Origin: Cryptomeria japonica
Lineage: Eukaryota; Streptophyta; Pinopsida; Cupressales; Cupressaceae
Reading direction: 5' to 3'
Length of the DNA: 64,000 nt
Assembly (NCBI RefSeq): GCF_030272615.1
Contig: NC_081405.1
Location: 473,790,008 to 473,854,007 of the forward strand
Shown here: piece by piece, positions 1 to 12,779 of the stretch
Layout: each line of letters begins with the position of its first letter
Position numbering within the stretch: position 1 is the stretch's first letter
Program-made: the position numbers and the translations under genes
The notes under the pieces: generated by a model
Told to the model about the DNA's origin: nothing
The model's database searches: none
Seen by the model: only the letters and a program-made list of their open reading frames with translations

Positions 1-1086
1 TACCAGAATAGCAGTTAATCCAATTAAGCATAGACAATAATCACAGAACAAAAGCCATCCATACAACACCAAGATTTGTACATGGAAAACCTAATAAAGG
101 GAAAAACCATGGTGGGAAGCCTACCCACAGTTAGATAATACTTCTGTAGTAGGTATGTGAATTTACAATGAAGGGGCCTGCACTTGCAAGAAGGCCAATA
201 GCCTAGAGCACACTACTCATCACAAAAGGAGTCTCACTGACTACATACAATTCTAGACTACAATCTGGAGAAGTGTTGAACTACAAAAGATAGCATCTCC
301 TATGCCTGAGTACAGTTTTGATTAAGCTCAATACCAGAGGAATAAATCCTCTTACAAACCCAAATCGATCTCCATTGATCGACCAAATCCTCTGTCTGAA
401 TGATATTACAATATTCACACACTACATTTCTTGACCATGACCTCTTACAATAGCCATGATGATCTACAATGAGATCTTACATCTTATTTATACAAACCAT
501 CGACCATAAACAATCAGGTCGGCTACTAGAAAATAAACCAATTAAATTATTATAAACCATGTCGGCCTTAGACTATAGCAAGTAATATCCAACACATAAG
601 ACATCCCAAAAATGCAACAATAATTCTTGTCCACAAGTTACATTAATGTTAGGCCATAGCCTAGATCAATCGAGACCAAGTATAGGTCCACACGCTTCAG
701 TAATGATCTCCAAATGCCAAGTCTCAAACAAGATTACCAACATCATCTTGAAACTCCATTAGAAGCTGCATCAAAGATCTCCACCAAAAGATCTATCAGT
801 GAAACCCTTGCCGAAACTAGAAACCAATCTTTTGTGTAAGCAGGATAATCATCCAATCACCAGACTGAAACCAATTGACCAAATATGAGTATAGGCATTA
901 TAAATAAGCCAATTCCATCACCAGATTATACTGAAGTTAACCAGATCATGCTGGATCCAAGTTAACCAAAAACCACTCAACCTACCAAGACCATAAGTGT
1001 GTCGGTAAAGCATCCAAAGAGCTAGTGTTGACATCAATGATAAAACATTAATGCAACAGATAATCAATTCCACCAAATGGCCAACA
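1..1086 (-). repeat. 3' LTR of C1 (partial)
   Basis: Aligns along its whole length with 5772-6879. It ends (plus strand) in GGCCAACA, the complement of the TGTTGGCC LTR start, followed directly by the polypurine tract. The beginning of the LTR lies outside the window. Confidence 0.93.
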
Positions 1087-1100
1087 ATCTCCCCCTTTGG
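1087..1100 (-). other. Polypurine tract of C1
   Basis: On the minus strand this reads CCAAAGGGGGAGAT directly before the 3' LTR, the expected position of the plus-strand priming site. C2 has the same tract with one change (11597-11610). Confidence 0.88.
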
Positions 1101-1437
1101 CATTGATGGCAACACTAGATGTGAAAAACACCTAAGTACCAAGAAATGCCAAACAAGTCTCTCCCTGTGAAAGACAACCAACAATCTCCTGCATATAGCT
1201 TTGAATATCAATGTCTCTCCTATGATTTTTATTTTTCTTCTTTCTTTGTCTTTTTCACATTAGTATCTCCCCCCCTTTGACATCAATGCCAGAAATTTGA
1301 CAGAAATATCAAGGTAAAAACATAAGCCTCTGAATCTCAAAGCTGACTACTCCCCCTGAGCAATAGCATCCCACATCAGTGCTAGAATGAATATTATCTT
1401 TAATAATGTGTACCAGACTGATGCCAAAATTCATCAA

Positions 1438-2169
1438 TCAAGTCTCTACCAGAGGGGCAGAAACCCCCAATCTGTCTCTCAGGTACTCAAAAGATTCCTT
1501 GGATAAAGGTTTAGTGAAAATATCTGCAATCTGTTCTTTAGTGTTCACATAAACTAGTTTAACTTCATTTTCTTCCACCTTTTCCTTCAAAAAGTTATAC
1601 TTGATAGATATGTGCTTTGTCATAGAGTGAAATACTGGATTCTTTGATATATCAATAGAAGCAGAGTTATCACAGTGAATAACTATTGGTGCATCACAAT
1701 CCACCTTTACATCCTTCAGCATTTGCTTCATCCATAAAACTTGTGTACAATTAGTAGCAGTAGCAACATACTCAGCTTCAGCAGTAGATAAAGAAGTACA
1801 TGACTATTTTTTGCTGATCCATGAAACCAACTTCTTTCCAAGAAAGAAAGCTCCACCAGAAGTACTTTTCTGGTCATCAACATCTCCGAGCCAGTCAGCA
1901 TCTGTATATGCACGTAAAGTGAAGTTATCATCTTTAGGATACCACAAACCATATTTTGATGTACCTTGCAAGTATCTAAAAATCCTTTTCACCGCCATCT
2001 CATGATTTTCTCTAGGATTGCTTTGAAATCTTGAAACAATACAAACAACATTCATAATGTCAGGTCTAGTCTGAGTTAAATAAAGTAGACCTCCAATCAT
2101 AGATTTGTATCTTGTAAGATTTATCAGTGCAAAAACATCTTTCCTTGTCAATTTCTCACTTGTAACCAT
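1438..2169 (-). pseudogene. C1 RNase H domain (copia pol C-terminus)
   Basis: RNase H cleaves the RNA strand of the RNA-DNA hybrid during reverse transcription. Two frames together give the copia C-terminal part: LLYLTQTRPDIM, then YTDADWLGDVDDQKSTSG, which carries the catalytic Asp of the family, then a CDNSA segment and the terminal stretch with HISIKYNFLKEK and ADIFTKPL. The frames are separated by a frameshift near 1735-1803. The block follows the RT as usual in copia. Inactive because of the frame break; family certain. Confidence 0.9.
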
Positions 2170-2177
2170 AGGTGTAC

Positions 2178-2950
2178 TTAGCGTTTTGAATCTCCCATAC
2201 CAAATTTCTTCAACAATTCCTTATCATATTTAGTTTGACAGATAAAAATACCTTTGTCTATCTGAGTAATCTGCAAACCTAAGAAAAATTCCATCTCACC
2301 AATCATAGGCATCTCAAATTCTTTCTCCATGTTCTTAGAAAATTCTATGCATAATTTGTCTTCACCTCCAAAAATAATGTCATCAACAAATATATCATCA
2401 TCGATGATTTTATAATATAAATTATTGTCAGCACTGCCTTTAGTAAAACCAAGCTTCAAAAGATATTTATCCAACCTTGCATACCAAGCTCTAGGTGCTT
2501 GTTTCAATCCATATAAAGCTTTCCTTAACCTACAAACCATATCTATATCATCTGATAGTGAAAAAACATCAGGTTTCTCAATATAAACTTCCTCATCAAG
2601 ATCCCCATTCAAGAATACACATTTAACATCTATCTGATAAACCTTGTAGTTTTTATAAGTAGCATAGGCAACAAATAATCTTACAGCTTGAATCCTAGCT
2701 ACAGGTGCAAAAGTTTCTCTATAATCAATTCCTTCTTTCTAAGAATATCTTTTACAAACCAATCTATCCTTATTCCTTATAACTTTACCATCCTCATTCA
2801 ATTTATTCCTAAAAACCAATTTAGTTCCAATAACTTTTTTTATTTTTATGCTGAGGAACCAAAGTCCATGTGTTATTTTTCTCAATCTGATCTAATTCTT
2901 CTTCCATAGCTTTTCTCCAAAATTCATCTTTACATGCCTCAATTACTGAT
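2178..2950 (-). pseudogene. C1 reverse transcriptase domain
   Basis: Copia-type reverse transcriptase. It begins with the family's entry motif (WRKAMEEELDQIEKNNTW, near 2880-2935), passes a region with stops (2613-2830) containing ETFAPVARIQAVRLF, and continues as an open stretch 2178-2612 with KALYGLKQAPRAWY and the catalytic FVDDIIF (usual form YVDDII). Compared with C2, a few residues just before the catalytic motif are missing, leaving IIDDDIFVDD where C2 has DDILIIEVFLDD. Non-functional because of stops and a frame break. Confidence 0.92.
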
Positions 2951-4140
2951 AATGGTTCAACTTGTGAAACTAGGCATACCTCATTAGTTGCCAGTCTTCT
3001 TCTTGTCATCACTCCATTTCTCTTATCCCCAATGATTTGATCTTTAGAATGATTCAATCTCACATACCTAGGAGTCTTCTGGCTCTCTGTTCCTCTTCCC
3101 TTTTCTTCAGTTACTATAGAATTTTTTGATGTTGCTAGAGTAACTGGTTCAACTCTTTGTTCCGATAGAGGTGCTACCAGTTTAGATATAATCATTTCCA
3201 CTGTTAGTTCCTTCTCATAAATTCTGATTTGACTTTTGCTTAGCTCATCTACTTTGACATTAGCACTCTCCACCATTTTCTGCAATCTCTTGTTATAACA
3301 TCTATATGCTTTGCTTTCATTAGAATAACCAACAAATATGCCTTCATCACTTCTAGGATCAAATTTCCCAATAGCATCATCTCTTCTGATATAACATTTA
3401 CAACCAAAGAAACTGAAATACTTAACTATAGGTGTATTGCCAAACCATAATTCACAAGGTGTCTTACTGATTTCTCCTTTGATATGTACTCTATTAAATG
3501 TATAAACTGTTGTGCTAACTGCTCCTCTCTAGTAGATATGAGGTATATTTGCTTCCATCATCATTGTTCTAGCAAAATCCAAGATAGTTATGTTTTTCCT
3601 TTCCACAACTCCATTTTGTTGAGGTGTCTGGGGAGCACAAAATTGTCATCTAATACCATGCTTGTCAAAAAAGTTATTAAACTCACCAGATGTGAATTCT
3701 CCACCATGATCTGATCTCAAACATTCAATCTTCAATCCTAACTTAGTTTCCACTTTAATCTTAAAGATTTTAAACTTTTCAAATGCTTTGGATTTTTCTT
3801 TCAAAAAAGTAACCCACTTCATTCTAGAATAGTCATCAATGATTAGCATGAAATATCTATCACCATGAAAACTTTTAACTCTAGCAAGGCCACATAAATC
3901 AGTGTGAATAAGATCAAGAACATCATTTGATTTATCTTGTATACTCCTAAAAGAGGTTCTGACCTATTTACCCATTTGACATTCTTTGCATACCAGATTA
4001 TAGGGCTTCATAATCTTAGGTATATCTCTAACAGCCTTAGTTGAACTGATCTTCAGAATGCAATCAAAATTTACATGACACAGCCTTTTATGCCATAACC
4101 AACTTTCATCAATCTATGTAATCAAACATGTCTTCTCATC
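2951..4140 (-). pseudogene. C1 integrase with pre-integrase zinc domain
   Basis: Integrase joins the cDNA ends to host DNA. The minus strand gives the pre-integrase segment (WLWHKR, then CKECQMGK, about 4000-4140), the core with HTDLCG, DDYSRMKWVTFL and RSDHGGEF (3646-3849), then TPQQNG and VERKN with the third acidic residue (about 3590-3640), and a C-terminal region to about 2951. Multiple stops and frameshifts divide it. It lies between protease and RT, the copia order. Confidence 0.9.
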
Positions 4141-4482
4141 GGAGTTCAAATGAAATATGTTACCTTTTGTCTATGTACCAGTTGCAATCTCCAAGCCAAA
4201 TCTGTTAATGATTTTTCATTTTTCATCCTTGAACTGTAATTGAAATTCCTTATCTACCAATTATCCTACGCTCAAAATATTATGATTCAAACATTCAACA
4301 TAATAAACATTGTCATTATTGTTCTTACCATCCAATGATATAGTTCCTTTTTCCTTAATCATACATGCCTTGTGATCTCCAAATCTAACTAATCCACCAT
4401 CAATTTCTTGCAAAGATAGAAACTTTCCTTTATCTTCAGTCATATGATGTGAACAACCACTGTCAATTACCCATTCATCCTT
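4141..4482 (-). pseudogene. C1 aspartic protease domain
   Basis: Retroviral-type aspartic protease that cuts the Gag-Pol polyprotein. The active-site motif DSGCSHH is intact, followed by a glycine-rich stretch (GLVRFGDHKACMIKEKGT) typical of copia proteases. It is continuous with gag upstream and ends at a stop near 4261; later residues are in broken frames. Confidence 0.88.
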
Positions 4483-5621
4483 ATCCTCAATTTTAGTAGC
4501 AAGTGCCTTCTCCTCTGGTAAATTCTCTTCCAGTGCTGGATCATCTTCCTTGATAGCCAAGAATACCCATTCTTTCCCATTGTTGTATCCACTAGCAAAG
4601 TCTTCTACCGATTCATCATCTGAATGAGTAATACCTTCCTCATCTGCTATATAGCATAATTTATTTTTCTTGAATTTAAACTTGTTTTGATTGGGCTTAA
4701 ATGATTTCTTAACTCTTTCTTCAAATCTTAAATTCCTTTCAGGACATCTAGATGCAAAATGACCAATCTTATTACATGCAAAACATTTAAAAGGTGTTTT
4801 TCCTTCACACTTACTTCCTACCGGTCCTTTTGGTGCTCTTCTAGAAAATAGTGCTTCAAGTTTCTCAAACTCTTCATCTTCTCTCTTCATATCTTCTAAT
4901 TCTTTTGCATATAAAACTCTCCAATCTTGCTTGCCAGTTGTAGATGTAGATGCATGAAAACCAGGTTCAGTTTTCACAGCTCCAAAAGGTCTGAATTCCT
5001 CAAGTTCAAAAGCAGATAGTTTTCCAACCAAAGTATCTTTGTTGATAGATGTATTAGCCATTTTTATCAACTCATTAATAGCAGTAGCCTTCAGTTGGTA
5101 AGCTAGTGGTAGGGCTCTCAAAACTTTAGAAACAATCTCATCTTCGCTCAAAGTTCCACCACAGCATTGAATTCCCATAACAATCTCATTTACTCTTTCC
5201 ATGAATGCAGTAATCCTTTCATATTCTTCCATTTTCATATTTTCATATCTCACTTGGTAACCATCAAGTTTAGCAATCTTTACTATAGGGTCACCTTCAT
5301 TAAGGGTCTGCAATTTATCCCATATAGCTTTTCCAGATGATTTGTTTATTAATCCCATAATTTGTTGATCAGAAAGTGCACATAAGAGGGACAATCATTC
5401 TCAATCTCCTTGTCTAGGTTTGCTAGAGGAGGATTGCCAGATCCCAGATTAAAGGGTGTGACACTATTCTTTGTGATCTCCCAAATCTTCTTGCCAAGAC
5501 ATCTCAAATGAGTCTCCATCTGAATCTTCCATACTGTATAATTTGTTCCTTCAAGCCTCGATATATCCCTTCAAAAAATATCTCCAGAAGAACTGGATGA
5601 ACTTGAACTGTTAGTCCCCAT
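4483..5621 (-). pseudogene. C1 gag
   Basis: Structural Gag protein of copia type. A start codon can be placed at 5619-5621 followed by a serine run; the N-terminal motif LEGTNYTVWKIQME follows in a frame with stops. From 5394 downwards the frame is open for 377 codons, carrying the central copia Gag domain (VRYENMKMEEYER, VLRALPLAYQ) and a CCHC zinc knuckle CFACNKIGHFASRC at residues 204-217 of that open stretch. An in-frame stop and a frameshift between 5394 and 5600 disable it. Confidence 0.9.
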
Positions 5622-5665
5622 AGGATCTTCCTCAAGCGGTTAAGCTTTCTATAGAAAGGACCAAA

Positions 5666-5677
5666 GCTCTAATACTA
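5666..5677 (-). other. Primer binding site of C1 (initiator Met tRNA type, mutated)
   Basis: Minus strand TAGTATTAGAGC just inside the 5' LTR. The usual plant copia site, complementary to the 3' end of initiator Met tRNA, is TGGTATCAGAGC, so two positions have changed. C2 has a better-preserved version at 19759-19769. Confidence 0.8.
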
Positions 5678-5679
5678 AT

Positions 5680-6879
5680 GGTTAGATAGTTCAGATAACC
5701 GAAAGACAACTAAGAGGGGGGTGAATCAATTGTCACATATTACTAAAAGTATTATCTATCTAAAACAATAATACTAGAATAACAGTTAATCCAATTAAGC
5801 ATAGACAATAATCACATAACAAAATCCATCCATACAACACCAACATTTGTACATGGAAAACCCGGTAAAGGGAAAAACCACGATGGGAAGACTACCCATA
5901 GTCAGATAATACATTTGCACTAAGTATGTGAATTTACAATGAAGGGGCCTTCACTTGCAAGAAGTCCAATAGCCTAGAGCACACTGCTCATCACAAAAGG
6001 AGTCTCACTGACTACATACAAATCCAGACTACAATTCAGAGAAGTGTTGAACTGCTAAAGATAGCATCTCCTATGCCTAAGTACAGTTCTGGTTAAGCTC
6101 AATATCGGAGGACTAAATCCTCTTACAAACCCAATTCGATCTCCATTGATCAACCAACTCCTCTATCTGAATGATATTACAATATTTTCACACTACATTT
6201 CTTGACCATGACCTCTTACAATAACTATGATGATCTACAATGAGATCTTACATCTTATTTATACAAACCCTCGACCATAAACAATCAAGTCAACTACCAA
6301 ACAATAAAACAATTACATTATTACAAACCATGGAAGCCTTAGACTAAAACAAATAATATCCAACACATAAGACATACCAGAAATGCAACAATAATTCTTG
6401 TCCATACGTTACATTAATGTTGGTCCATAAACTAGATCAACTGAGACCAAGTATAGGTCCACACGCTTCAGAAATGATCTCCAAATGCCAAGTCTCGAAC
6501 AAGATTACCAATATCATCCTGAAACTCCATCTAAAGTTGTACCAACACCAATTATGCAATGCATCAAAGATGTCCACCAAAAGATCTGTCAATGAAACCC
6601 TCGCCGGAACCAAAAACCAATCTTCTATGTAAGCAGGATAATCATCCAATCACCAGACCAAAACCAATTTACCAAATATGAGTATAGGCATTATGAACAA
6701 GCCAATTCCATCACCAGATTATACTGGAGTTAACCAGATCATCCCGTATCCAAGTTAACCAAAAACCACTCAACCTACCGGGACCAGAAGTCTGTCGGTA
6801 AAGCATCCAAATAGCTAGTGTTGACATCAATGACAAAACATCAATGCAACACATAATCAATTCCACCAAATGGCCAACA
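5680..6879 (-). repeat. 5' LTR of C1
   Basis: A 1,200-bp LTR matching 1-1086. On the minus strand it starts TGTTGGCC and ends CTATCTAACC (the consensus end is CTATCTAACA; the last base is mutated). A TATA box reads TATAAATA at 6256-6263 (minus), the likely promoter of the element. Confidence 0.93.
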
Positions 6880-7527
6880 CTTTTAATTAACCTCTTAATT
6901 TTAAAAATTTAAATTTGAAATTGTCCACAAGAGAATTAAGTTGAAAATTAGGGTCTTGTAGAAAGAACCACTTAATTTAAAATTTAAATTTGAAAATAGA
7001 TCTAAGATTGGAATTTGAAAATTGAAAAATTGGAAAATGCACAAGATTTATTTAAATTTAGAAATTAGGGTTTGTTTAATTAACCGCTTAATTTTAAAAT
7101 TTAAATTTGAAATTTGATCCAAAGTTACAATTTTGAATTTGAATTTGAATTTAGCAACTAACTTTGAAGAGGGAAATTCAAAATTTAAACAACTCACAAA
7201 CTCAATTTAAAAAATTTCAAAAATTAGAGTTTTTGAAATTAACCACTTAATTTTTAAAAATTAATTGTGAAATTTGACTTCTAGATGAAAATTTGAATTT
7301 GCAAATTGAATGAATGCTCATATCTGAAATAATTAATCCAATTTAAATAATTGACAAGCTCAATTTTGAAAATAAAAAATTAGGGTTTTAATGAAATCAA
7401 CCTCTAAATTTTTAAAATATGCAAGGAAATCACACTTGTAAATGAAAACTTGAATTTTAAATTGCATACACTAAGATCTAAAAATGAAAATCATAATTAA
7501 TGGTGTAAGGAGTCGGGTTCACCAAAA
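6880..7527 (-). repeat. AT-rich leader and primer site of an M-like gypsy element
   Basis: An AT-rich stretch rich in AAATTTAAATTTGAAAT-like words. Its right part (about 7370-7527) matches the leader of element M (about 37650-37817). It ends in the same primer-site block: minus strand TGGTGAACCCGAC at 7512-7524, directly before an LTR edge at 7528. So C1 inserted in the leader of an older minus-strand relative of M; its coding part lies outside the window or is lost. Confidence 0.65.
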
Positions 7528-8990
7528 TGTAAAGTGGAAAATTTGGAGCTTAGTCAATTCACCACTTGTAAGGGGGACATTTACTAAGCTCAATTTCCAC
7601 TTGGGGAAACTTTACATTCAAAAGAGGGGTTGAATCTAATAGATCCAATCCTAAATGATGCAAGGATTGAATACTAAGTAAATTGGTTGAAATTGGAATA
7701 TGGTTGACCCTCTTTTATAAGTTGAATAGATAGTGTTGAAATTGAAGACAAAGTAAGTGGAAACAACAAGCTACAGATTCGGGATTCAGTCATGTACCTG
7801 GATCTGAGAAGTTTGAGATGATTTGGAGTTGCTTTGCAAAATCGGGCAAAAGTTGTAGGGACCGTGTGTCCAGATAGGGGCACCCCCAACTTGGTCCTCC
7901 TAACTTTTCGCATGTCAAAAAGCATTTTTTTGTCTCTATAAATAAAGTTTAAATCTAGAAGTACAGTTGTGGACTTACTTCCTGCACATAGAAAGAAGAA
8001 GAAAGGAGTTGGGAATAGGGGTTTGCCTAAGTCAAACCCTAGTTTGGAATCAACCTTGAAAGAATTACTGCAAATACTTGAAATAAATGATGGAAAGGTA
8101 TACCTTTAGATCTACAATAGATGATTATGATGCTTTACTTCTTATATGTAATCACATATGTTGTATGAAATTGCATGAACATGACAAAACCCTAACACAC
8201 ACATGCTTGCAAATGAATGATGCAATGTTTCTCCAATGGATAGATGAGGAATATGTAACCTTGAGGAATGTTAGATTATGAATGCTTGAATGCTTGATGT
8301 TTGAATGTAGACTACTTGCCTTCTCCACTTTTTCATGCTCTTACCTTATGATTGATGGATTATCTTATGCCAAATGAGAGGAGAAAATGTCCTTATATAC
8401 TTGCATGTTGTGTATTGTTTTAATTTTTCGACATAGGCAAACATGGGTGATTATTTCCTGCTCACATTTGAGATAGGTCTAAGGGAGAGGGGCCAAGATA
8501 GGTCCCCTTTAGGGGATCCTAGGGAGCCATGCCTTGGTCTTGCCCTATTTTCGGGTAGGATCAAGGTGGCCATGTAAGGTGCAAGGTGAAAAATGAAGTT
8601 TAGTAGCATAGAAGAGGCATAAACAGGTCTTGATCAAGCATGGGGATGAGATCGATAAGGTGAGGGCCCAAAATGTGGTTAAAATTGCAAGGGGCGCAAT
8701 TTTAGGATTCTATAGATAGGTATGAGATTCAGGCCACCTTTGATCTTATTGCCATCATTGAGGTTGAATGCACTTGATAATTTTGCACGAGACATTATGA
8801 GGAATTGGATAGAAAGAGTGGAAGAATAGAATGGATATGCACCTCCCAGAGCTTATCATGAGTATAATTTTTAGTGTCTTCATTTAGTCCTCTAGCTTGA
8901 AGCACATAACAGGGGTTTGCTAGATCTGCCACCATGAGGACATGGTTCATAGCAGGAAGGGAAGGATGATGAGCACTTAAATATGACACT
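7528..8990 (-). repeat. Probable 5' LTR of the M-like element, far end uncertain
   Basis: Begins TGTAAAGTGG next to the primer site. It contains a segment like the M LTR (GGTTTGCCTAAGTCAAACCC near 8020 against the M LTR near 31465). The far boundary could not be fixed; 8990 is a rough limit. No convincing coding sequence was seen; a 64-codon minus-strand ORF at 8795-8989 was not recognised. Confidence 0.45.
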
Positions 8991-9477
8991 TTTAATCATA
9001 ATTTATGCTTAAAAACTTTGAATAGTTTACTAATTAATGTGCCTAGTGGGAAACTATATGCATACATATTTATTTATTTTTCTCTTATACTCTTCTATTT
9101 AGAGAATATATTATAAATTTAGTATTTTCTGTTAAATGTATTACTTTTATGATTTATTAATGAAGAAACAACTGATCTTTAGGATTTTTACTGGTTTATT
9201 TCATCCTATCTTTCTTGGATATGTTTCAAATATATTTGGAAGTTATTGCAAGATGTGGAGTATGAACTTCTTGTTCAACAACATGGAATGCTTGGTCACT
9301 TGTGATCGCTCCATCTATATGAAATCTTTGTTATCTCCAAGTCTGTTTTCATCAGCTGTTCTATGGAACTTTGAGTCTCATTTGAATAATAAATGCATTT
9401 ATAAAATTTTTTATAGTTTAAATTAGTAGCTATTACTCATTTAGGTGGGTAACATTGTACTTTAATTCAAATAAGGA
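8991..9477. other. AT-rich intergenic or repeat-derived DNA, nothing recognised
   Basis: AT-rich sequence with one 96-codon plus-strand ORF (9136-9426) that lacks family features and looks like a chance frame. No gene, RNA or mobile element boundary was identified. Confidence 0.4.
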
Positions 9478-10383
9478 TGTGTATATTTTAGACACCTAAA
9501 AAATTTCCATTAAAATGTCCTCTTATTTAATTTCAATTTTCTAATCATGATCAAGTGGATCCAAATTAAATAATATCTTATTATCCCATTATTCACCATT
9601 ATTCATCTTCATTATCTTATAATGATCATTCATTAATATTCATTATTCCATTATTATTCATTTTAATCCACTAATATATTATATTATTAAAACCATTTTC
9701 TAAATCTCTTGCATGCTCAATCCATTCCCGATTTATCATATTTCACCTCTATCTATTACACTTGCCTATGCATGTGGGATAAACACTAAAATATCCAATC
9801 TAACCTTTTATCCCACATTCTCCCTACAACCTAGATCCACTCTTGAGGACATCTATTTAAGCTCAGCCCCTCTCTCATTTGAGGCTATCTAGCAATCTAG
9901 CAATCTAGTAATTTGTTCACTCTTTGCATTCTTCTTACCTTTCATTTTGTTTTCTGTAGCTTTCTTTGCATTCATCATCTTGAATCTCAAAAAAACCATA
10001 GCTTCTTATGGGTTCTTTAGAGAGAAATATTATCTACATAAGATCTTGGTTTAAGGAGTGCAATGGAGTAGATTTTGTGACATGCATGTGCGTTCCTATT
10101 TAGATTTTGATTTGCATGTGTGTTTTGGCAGAAAAATTTCATTGTTGGATTTTGGAAGATTGAATCTTGTATTCAATCCATTTCTTGCATCTATATATAT
10201 ATCCCATAGCTTTCAACTAGAAAAGATAGTTAGTTAGTTAGTCCATAAGTTAGTCATCGGTTTTAGAGTCTCACTTCTTGTAATTTAAAAACTTGTTTTA
10301 CAACCTCTCACGAGCCAACTGCATTGAAAATTTGAATTTGATTTGAAAACACTATGTTCATAGATCCCACTAGAGGAAGGGAA
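9478..10383 (+). repeat. Possible old LTR (left part), interrupted by C2
   Basis: Starts TGTGTATATTTTAGACACC, resembling plant gypsy LTR starts. A TATA-like TCTATTTAAG at 9858-9867 is followed by a pyrimidine-rich leader. The sequence runs to the C2 junction at 10383 and seems to resume at 20976. No partner LTR was found in the window, so this rests on sequence style only. Confidence 0.3.
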
Positions 10384-11596
10384 TATTAGATAGTTCAAAT
10401 AACTGGAAGACAACTGAGAGAAGGGCATGAATCAGTTGTCACAGATTACCGGAACCATTAGCAATTAAAACTTTAATACCGGAACCCAAAACATTAATAC
10501 CAAAATGCTTAAACCAAATACCAGAATAGCAATTAAACCAATTAAGCATAAACAATAATCATAGAATAAATACCACCCACATGACACCAAGATTTATATG
10601 TGGAAAACCTGGTAAAGGGAAAAACCATGGTGGGAAGCCTACCCATAGTCAGATAATACTTCTGTAGTATGTGAATTACAATTGAGAGGTCTGCACTTGC
10701 AGGAAGGCCAATAGCCTAGAGCACACTGCTCATCATAAAAGGAGCATCACTGAATACATAGAAATCTAGACTGCAATTCGGAGAAGTGTTGAACTGCAAA
10801 AGATAGCATCTCCTATGCCTGAGTACAGTTTTGGTTAAGCTCAATACCGGAGGACTAAATCCTCTTACATAAACCCAATTTGATCTCCAATGATTGACCA
10901 AATCCTCTACCTGAATGATATTACATTATTCACACATTACATATCCATTTCCCATAACTATGATGTTATCTACAATGAGATCTTACATATATATATATAC
11001 AAACCCTTGACCATAAACAATCAGATTAGCCACCAGACAATAAATCAATTACAAAACATGTCAGCCTTAGACCAAACAAATAATATCAAAACACATAAGA
11101 CATCCCAGAAATGTATCGAGAAGTCCAATCCACACGCTTCATTAAACTGTTCCATAACCTAGACCAACTGGGACCCAGTATATGTCCACATGTTATAACA
11201 ATGATCTCCATCCACCAAGTCTCAAACATGATCACCAATAGCATCCTAAAACTCCACTAGAAGCTGCACCAACACCACTTATGCAATTCATCAAAGATCT
11301 TAATCAAAAAGCTCTGCCAGTGAAACCCTCACCGCAACCAGAAACCAGACTTCTAAGCAAATAGGATATCATCTGATCACTAGACCAAAACCAACTGACT
11401 AAATATAAACATGAGTATCATGAATAAGCCAATTCCATAACCAAACTATACCGGATCATGCCGGATCCAAATCAGCCAGAAACCACTCAACCTACCGGGA
11501 CCAGAATGGTGTCGGTAAGGTATCCAAACAGCTAGTGCTGGCATCGATGATAAAATATCAATGCAACACATAATCAATTCCTCTAAATGGCCAACA
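10384..11596 (-). repeat. 3' LTR of C2
   Basis: A 1,213-bp LTR paired with 19772-20975 and similar to the C1 LTRs. Its minus-strand TATA region has become a TA run (10987-10999). The adjacent polypurine tract (11597-11610) reads CCAAAGGTGGAGAT on the minus strand. Confidence 0.92.
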
Positions 11597-11610
11597 ATCT
11601 CCACCTTTGG
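11597..11610 (-). other. Polypurine tract of C2
   Basis: Minus strand CCAAAGGTGGAGAT next to the 3' LTR; it differs from the C1 tract by one pyrimidine interruption. Confidence 0.8.
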
Positions 11611-11999
11611 CATTGATGGCAACACTAGATGTGAAAAACATCTAAGTACCAAGAAATGCCAAACAAGTCTCCCCAATGGAAGACAACCAACAATCTACCA
11701 CTCACAGTTCTGAAATAGAGACCAAACTCCCCCTATGAATGATATCTCTATAAAGCTCTGAATTATACATATATCTCTCCCACTATAAATATCTTTCCCC
11801 TTTAATTTTTCTTTTTCACATCAATATCTCTCCCCCTTTGACATCAATGCTAGAAATCTGACAAAAAAAAAAACATAAACCACTGAATCACAAAGCTGAC
11901 TACTCCCCCTGAGCAGTAGCATCCCCACATCAGTGTTAGAATGAATAGTATCTCTGATAATGCATACCATAATGATGCCAAACCGCATCAATCAAGTCT

Positions 12000-12770
12000 C
12001 TACCGGAGGGGCAGAAACTCCCAATCCATCTCTCAGGTACTCAAATGATTCTTTGGGCAAAGGTTTAGTGAAAATATCTGCAATTTGTTCTTTAGTATTC
12101 ACATAAACCAATCTAGCTTTATTTTCTTCCACCTTTTCCTTCAAAAAGTTATACTTGATATTTATGTGCTTTGTCTTAGAATGAAATACTGGATTCTTTG
12201 ATATATCAAAGCAGTAGAGTTATCACGGTGAGTAACTACTGGTACATTACAATCCATTTTTATATCCTTCAACATTTTCTTCATCCATAGAATCTGTGTA
12301 TAGTTAGTAGCAACAACAACATACTTAGCTTCAGCAGTAGATAAAGAAGTAAATGGTTGTTTCTTGTTGATCCATGAAACCAACTTCTTTCCAAGAAACA
12401 AATCTCCACTGAAATTACTTTTTCGATCATCAACATCTCCAACCCAATCAACATTTGTATATGCACATAAAGCAAAGTCATCATCCTTAGGGTACCACAA
12501 ACCATATTCTAATGTACATTGCAAGTATCTAAAAATCCTTTTCATCACACTCTAATGATTTTCTCTAAGATCACTTTGAAATATTGAAACAATACAAACA
12601 ACATTCATAATGTTAGGCCTAGTCTGAGTCAAATAAAGAAGAACTCCAATCATAGATTTGTATCTTGTAGGATTTATCGGTGTAGAAACATCTTTTCTTG
12701 TCAATTTCTCACTTGTAACCATAGGAGTACTTACCAGTTTAGAATCTTCCATACCAAATTTCTTCAACAA
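12000..12770 (-). pseudogene. C2 RNase H domain
   Basis: Copia RNase H remnant. Segments include LLYLTQTRPNIMNV (12552-12770), FRYLQCTLEYGLWYPKDD, YTNVDWVGDVDDRKSN and AEAKYVVV (12162-12548). The first catalytic region reads YTNVDW where C1 has YTDADW. At least two frame breaks are present (near 12550 and 12160). Confidence 0.88.
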
Positions 12771-12779
12771 TTCCTTAGC

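Larger units (their letters stand above)
1..6879 (-). mobile_element. Ty1/copia LTR retrotransposon C1, left end outside window
   Basis: A copia element read on the minus strand: right-hand 5' LTR (5680-6879), primer site, gag, protease, integrase, reverse transcriptase, RNase H, polypurine tract, left-hand 3' LTR (1-1086). The protease-integrase-RT-RNase H order is diagnostic of Ty1/copia. About 92 bp of the left LTR lie before the window, judged by alignment with the right copy. Every domain has stops or frameshifts, so the copy is dead. The right flank begins CTTTT; the left target duplication cannot be checked. The same family forms C2 at 10384-20975. The lineage within copia was not assigned. 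Confidence 0.93.

Noticed and set aside
8795-8989. A 64-codon minus-strand ORF as an exon of a host gene
   Set aside because: No recognisable domain and no neighbouring exons; it lies in a probable LTR.
9136-9426. A 96-codon plus-strand ORF as a possible small gene
   Set aside because: AT-rich region, hydrophobic low-complexity translation, no conserved motif or flanking gene structure.
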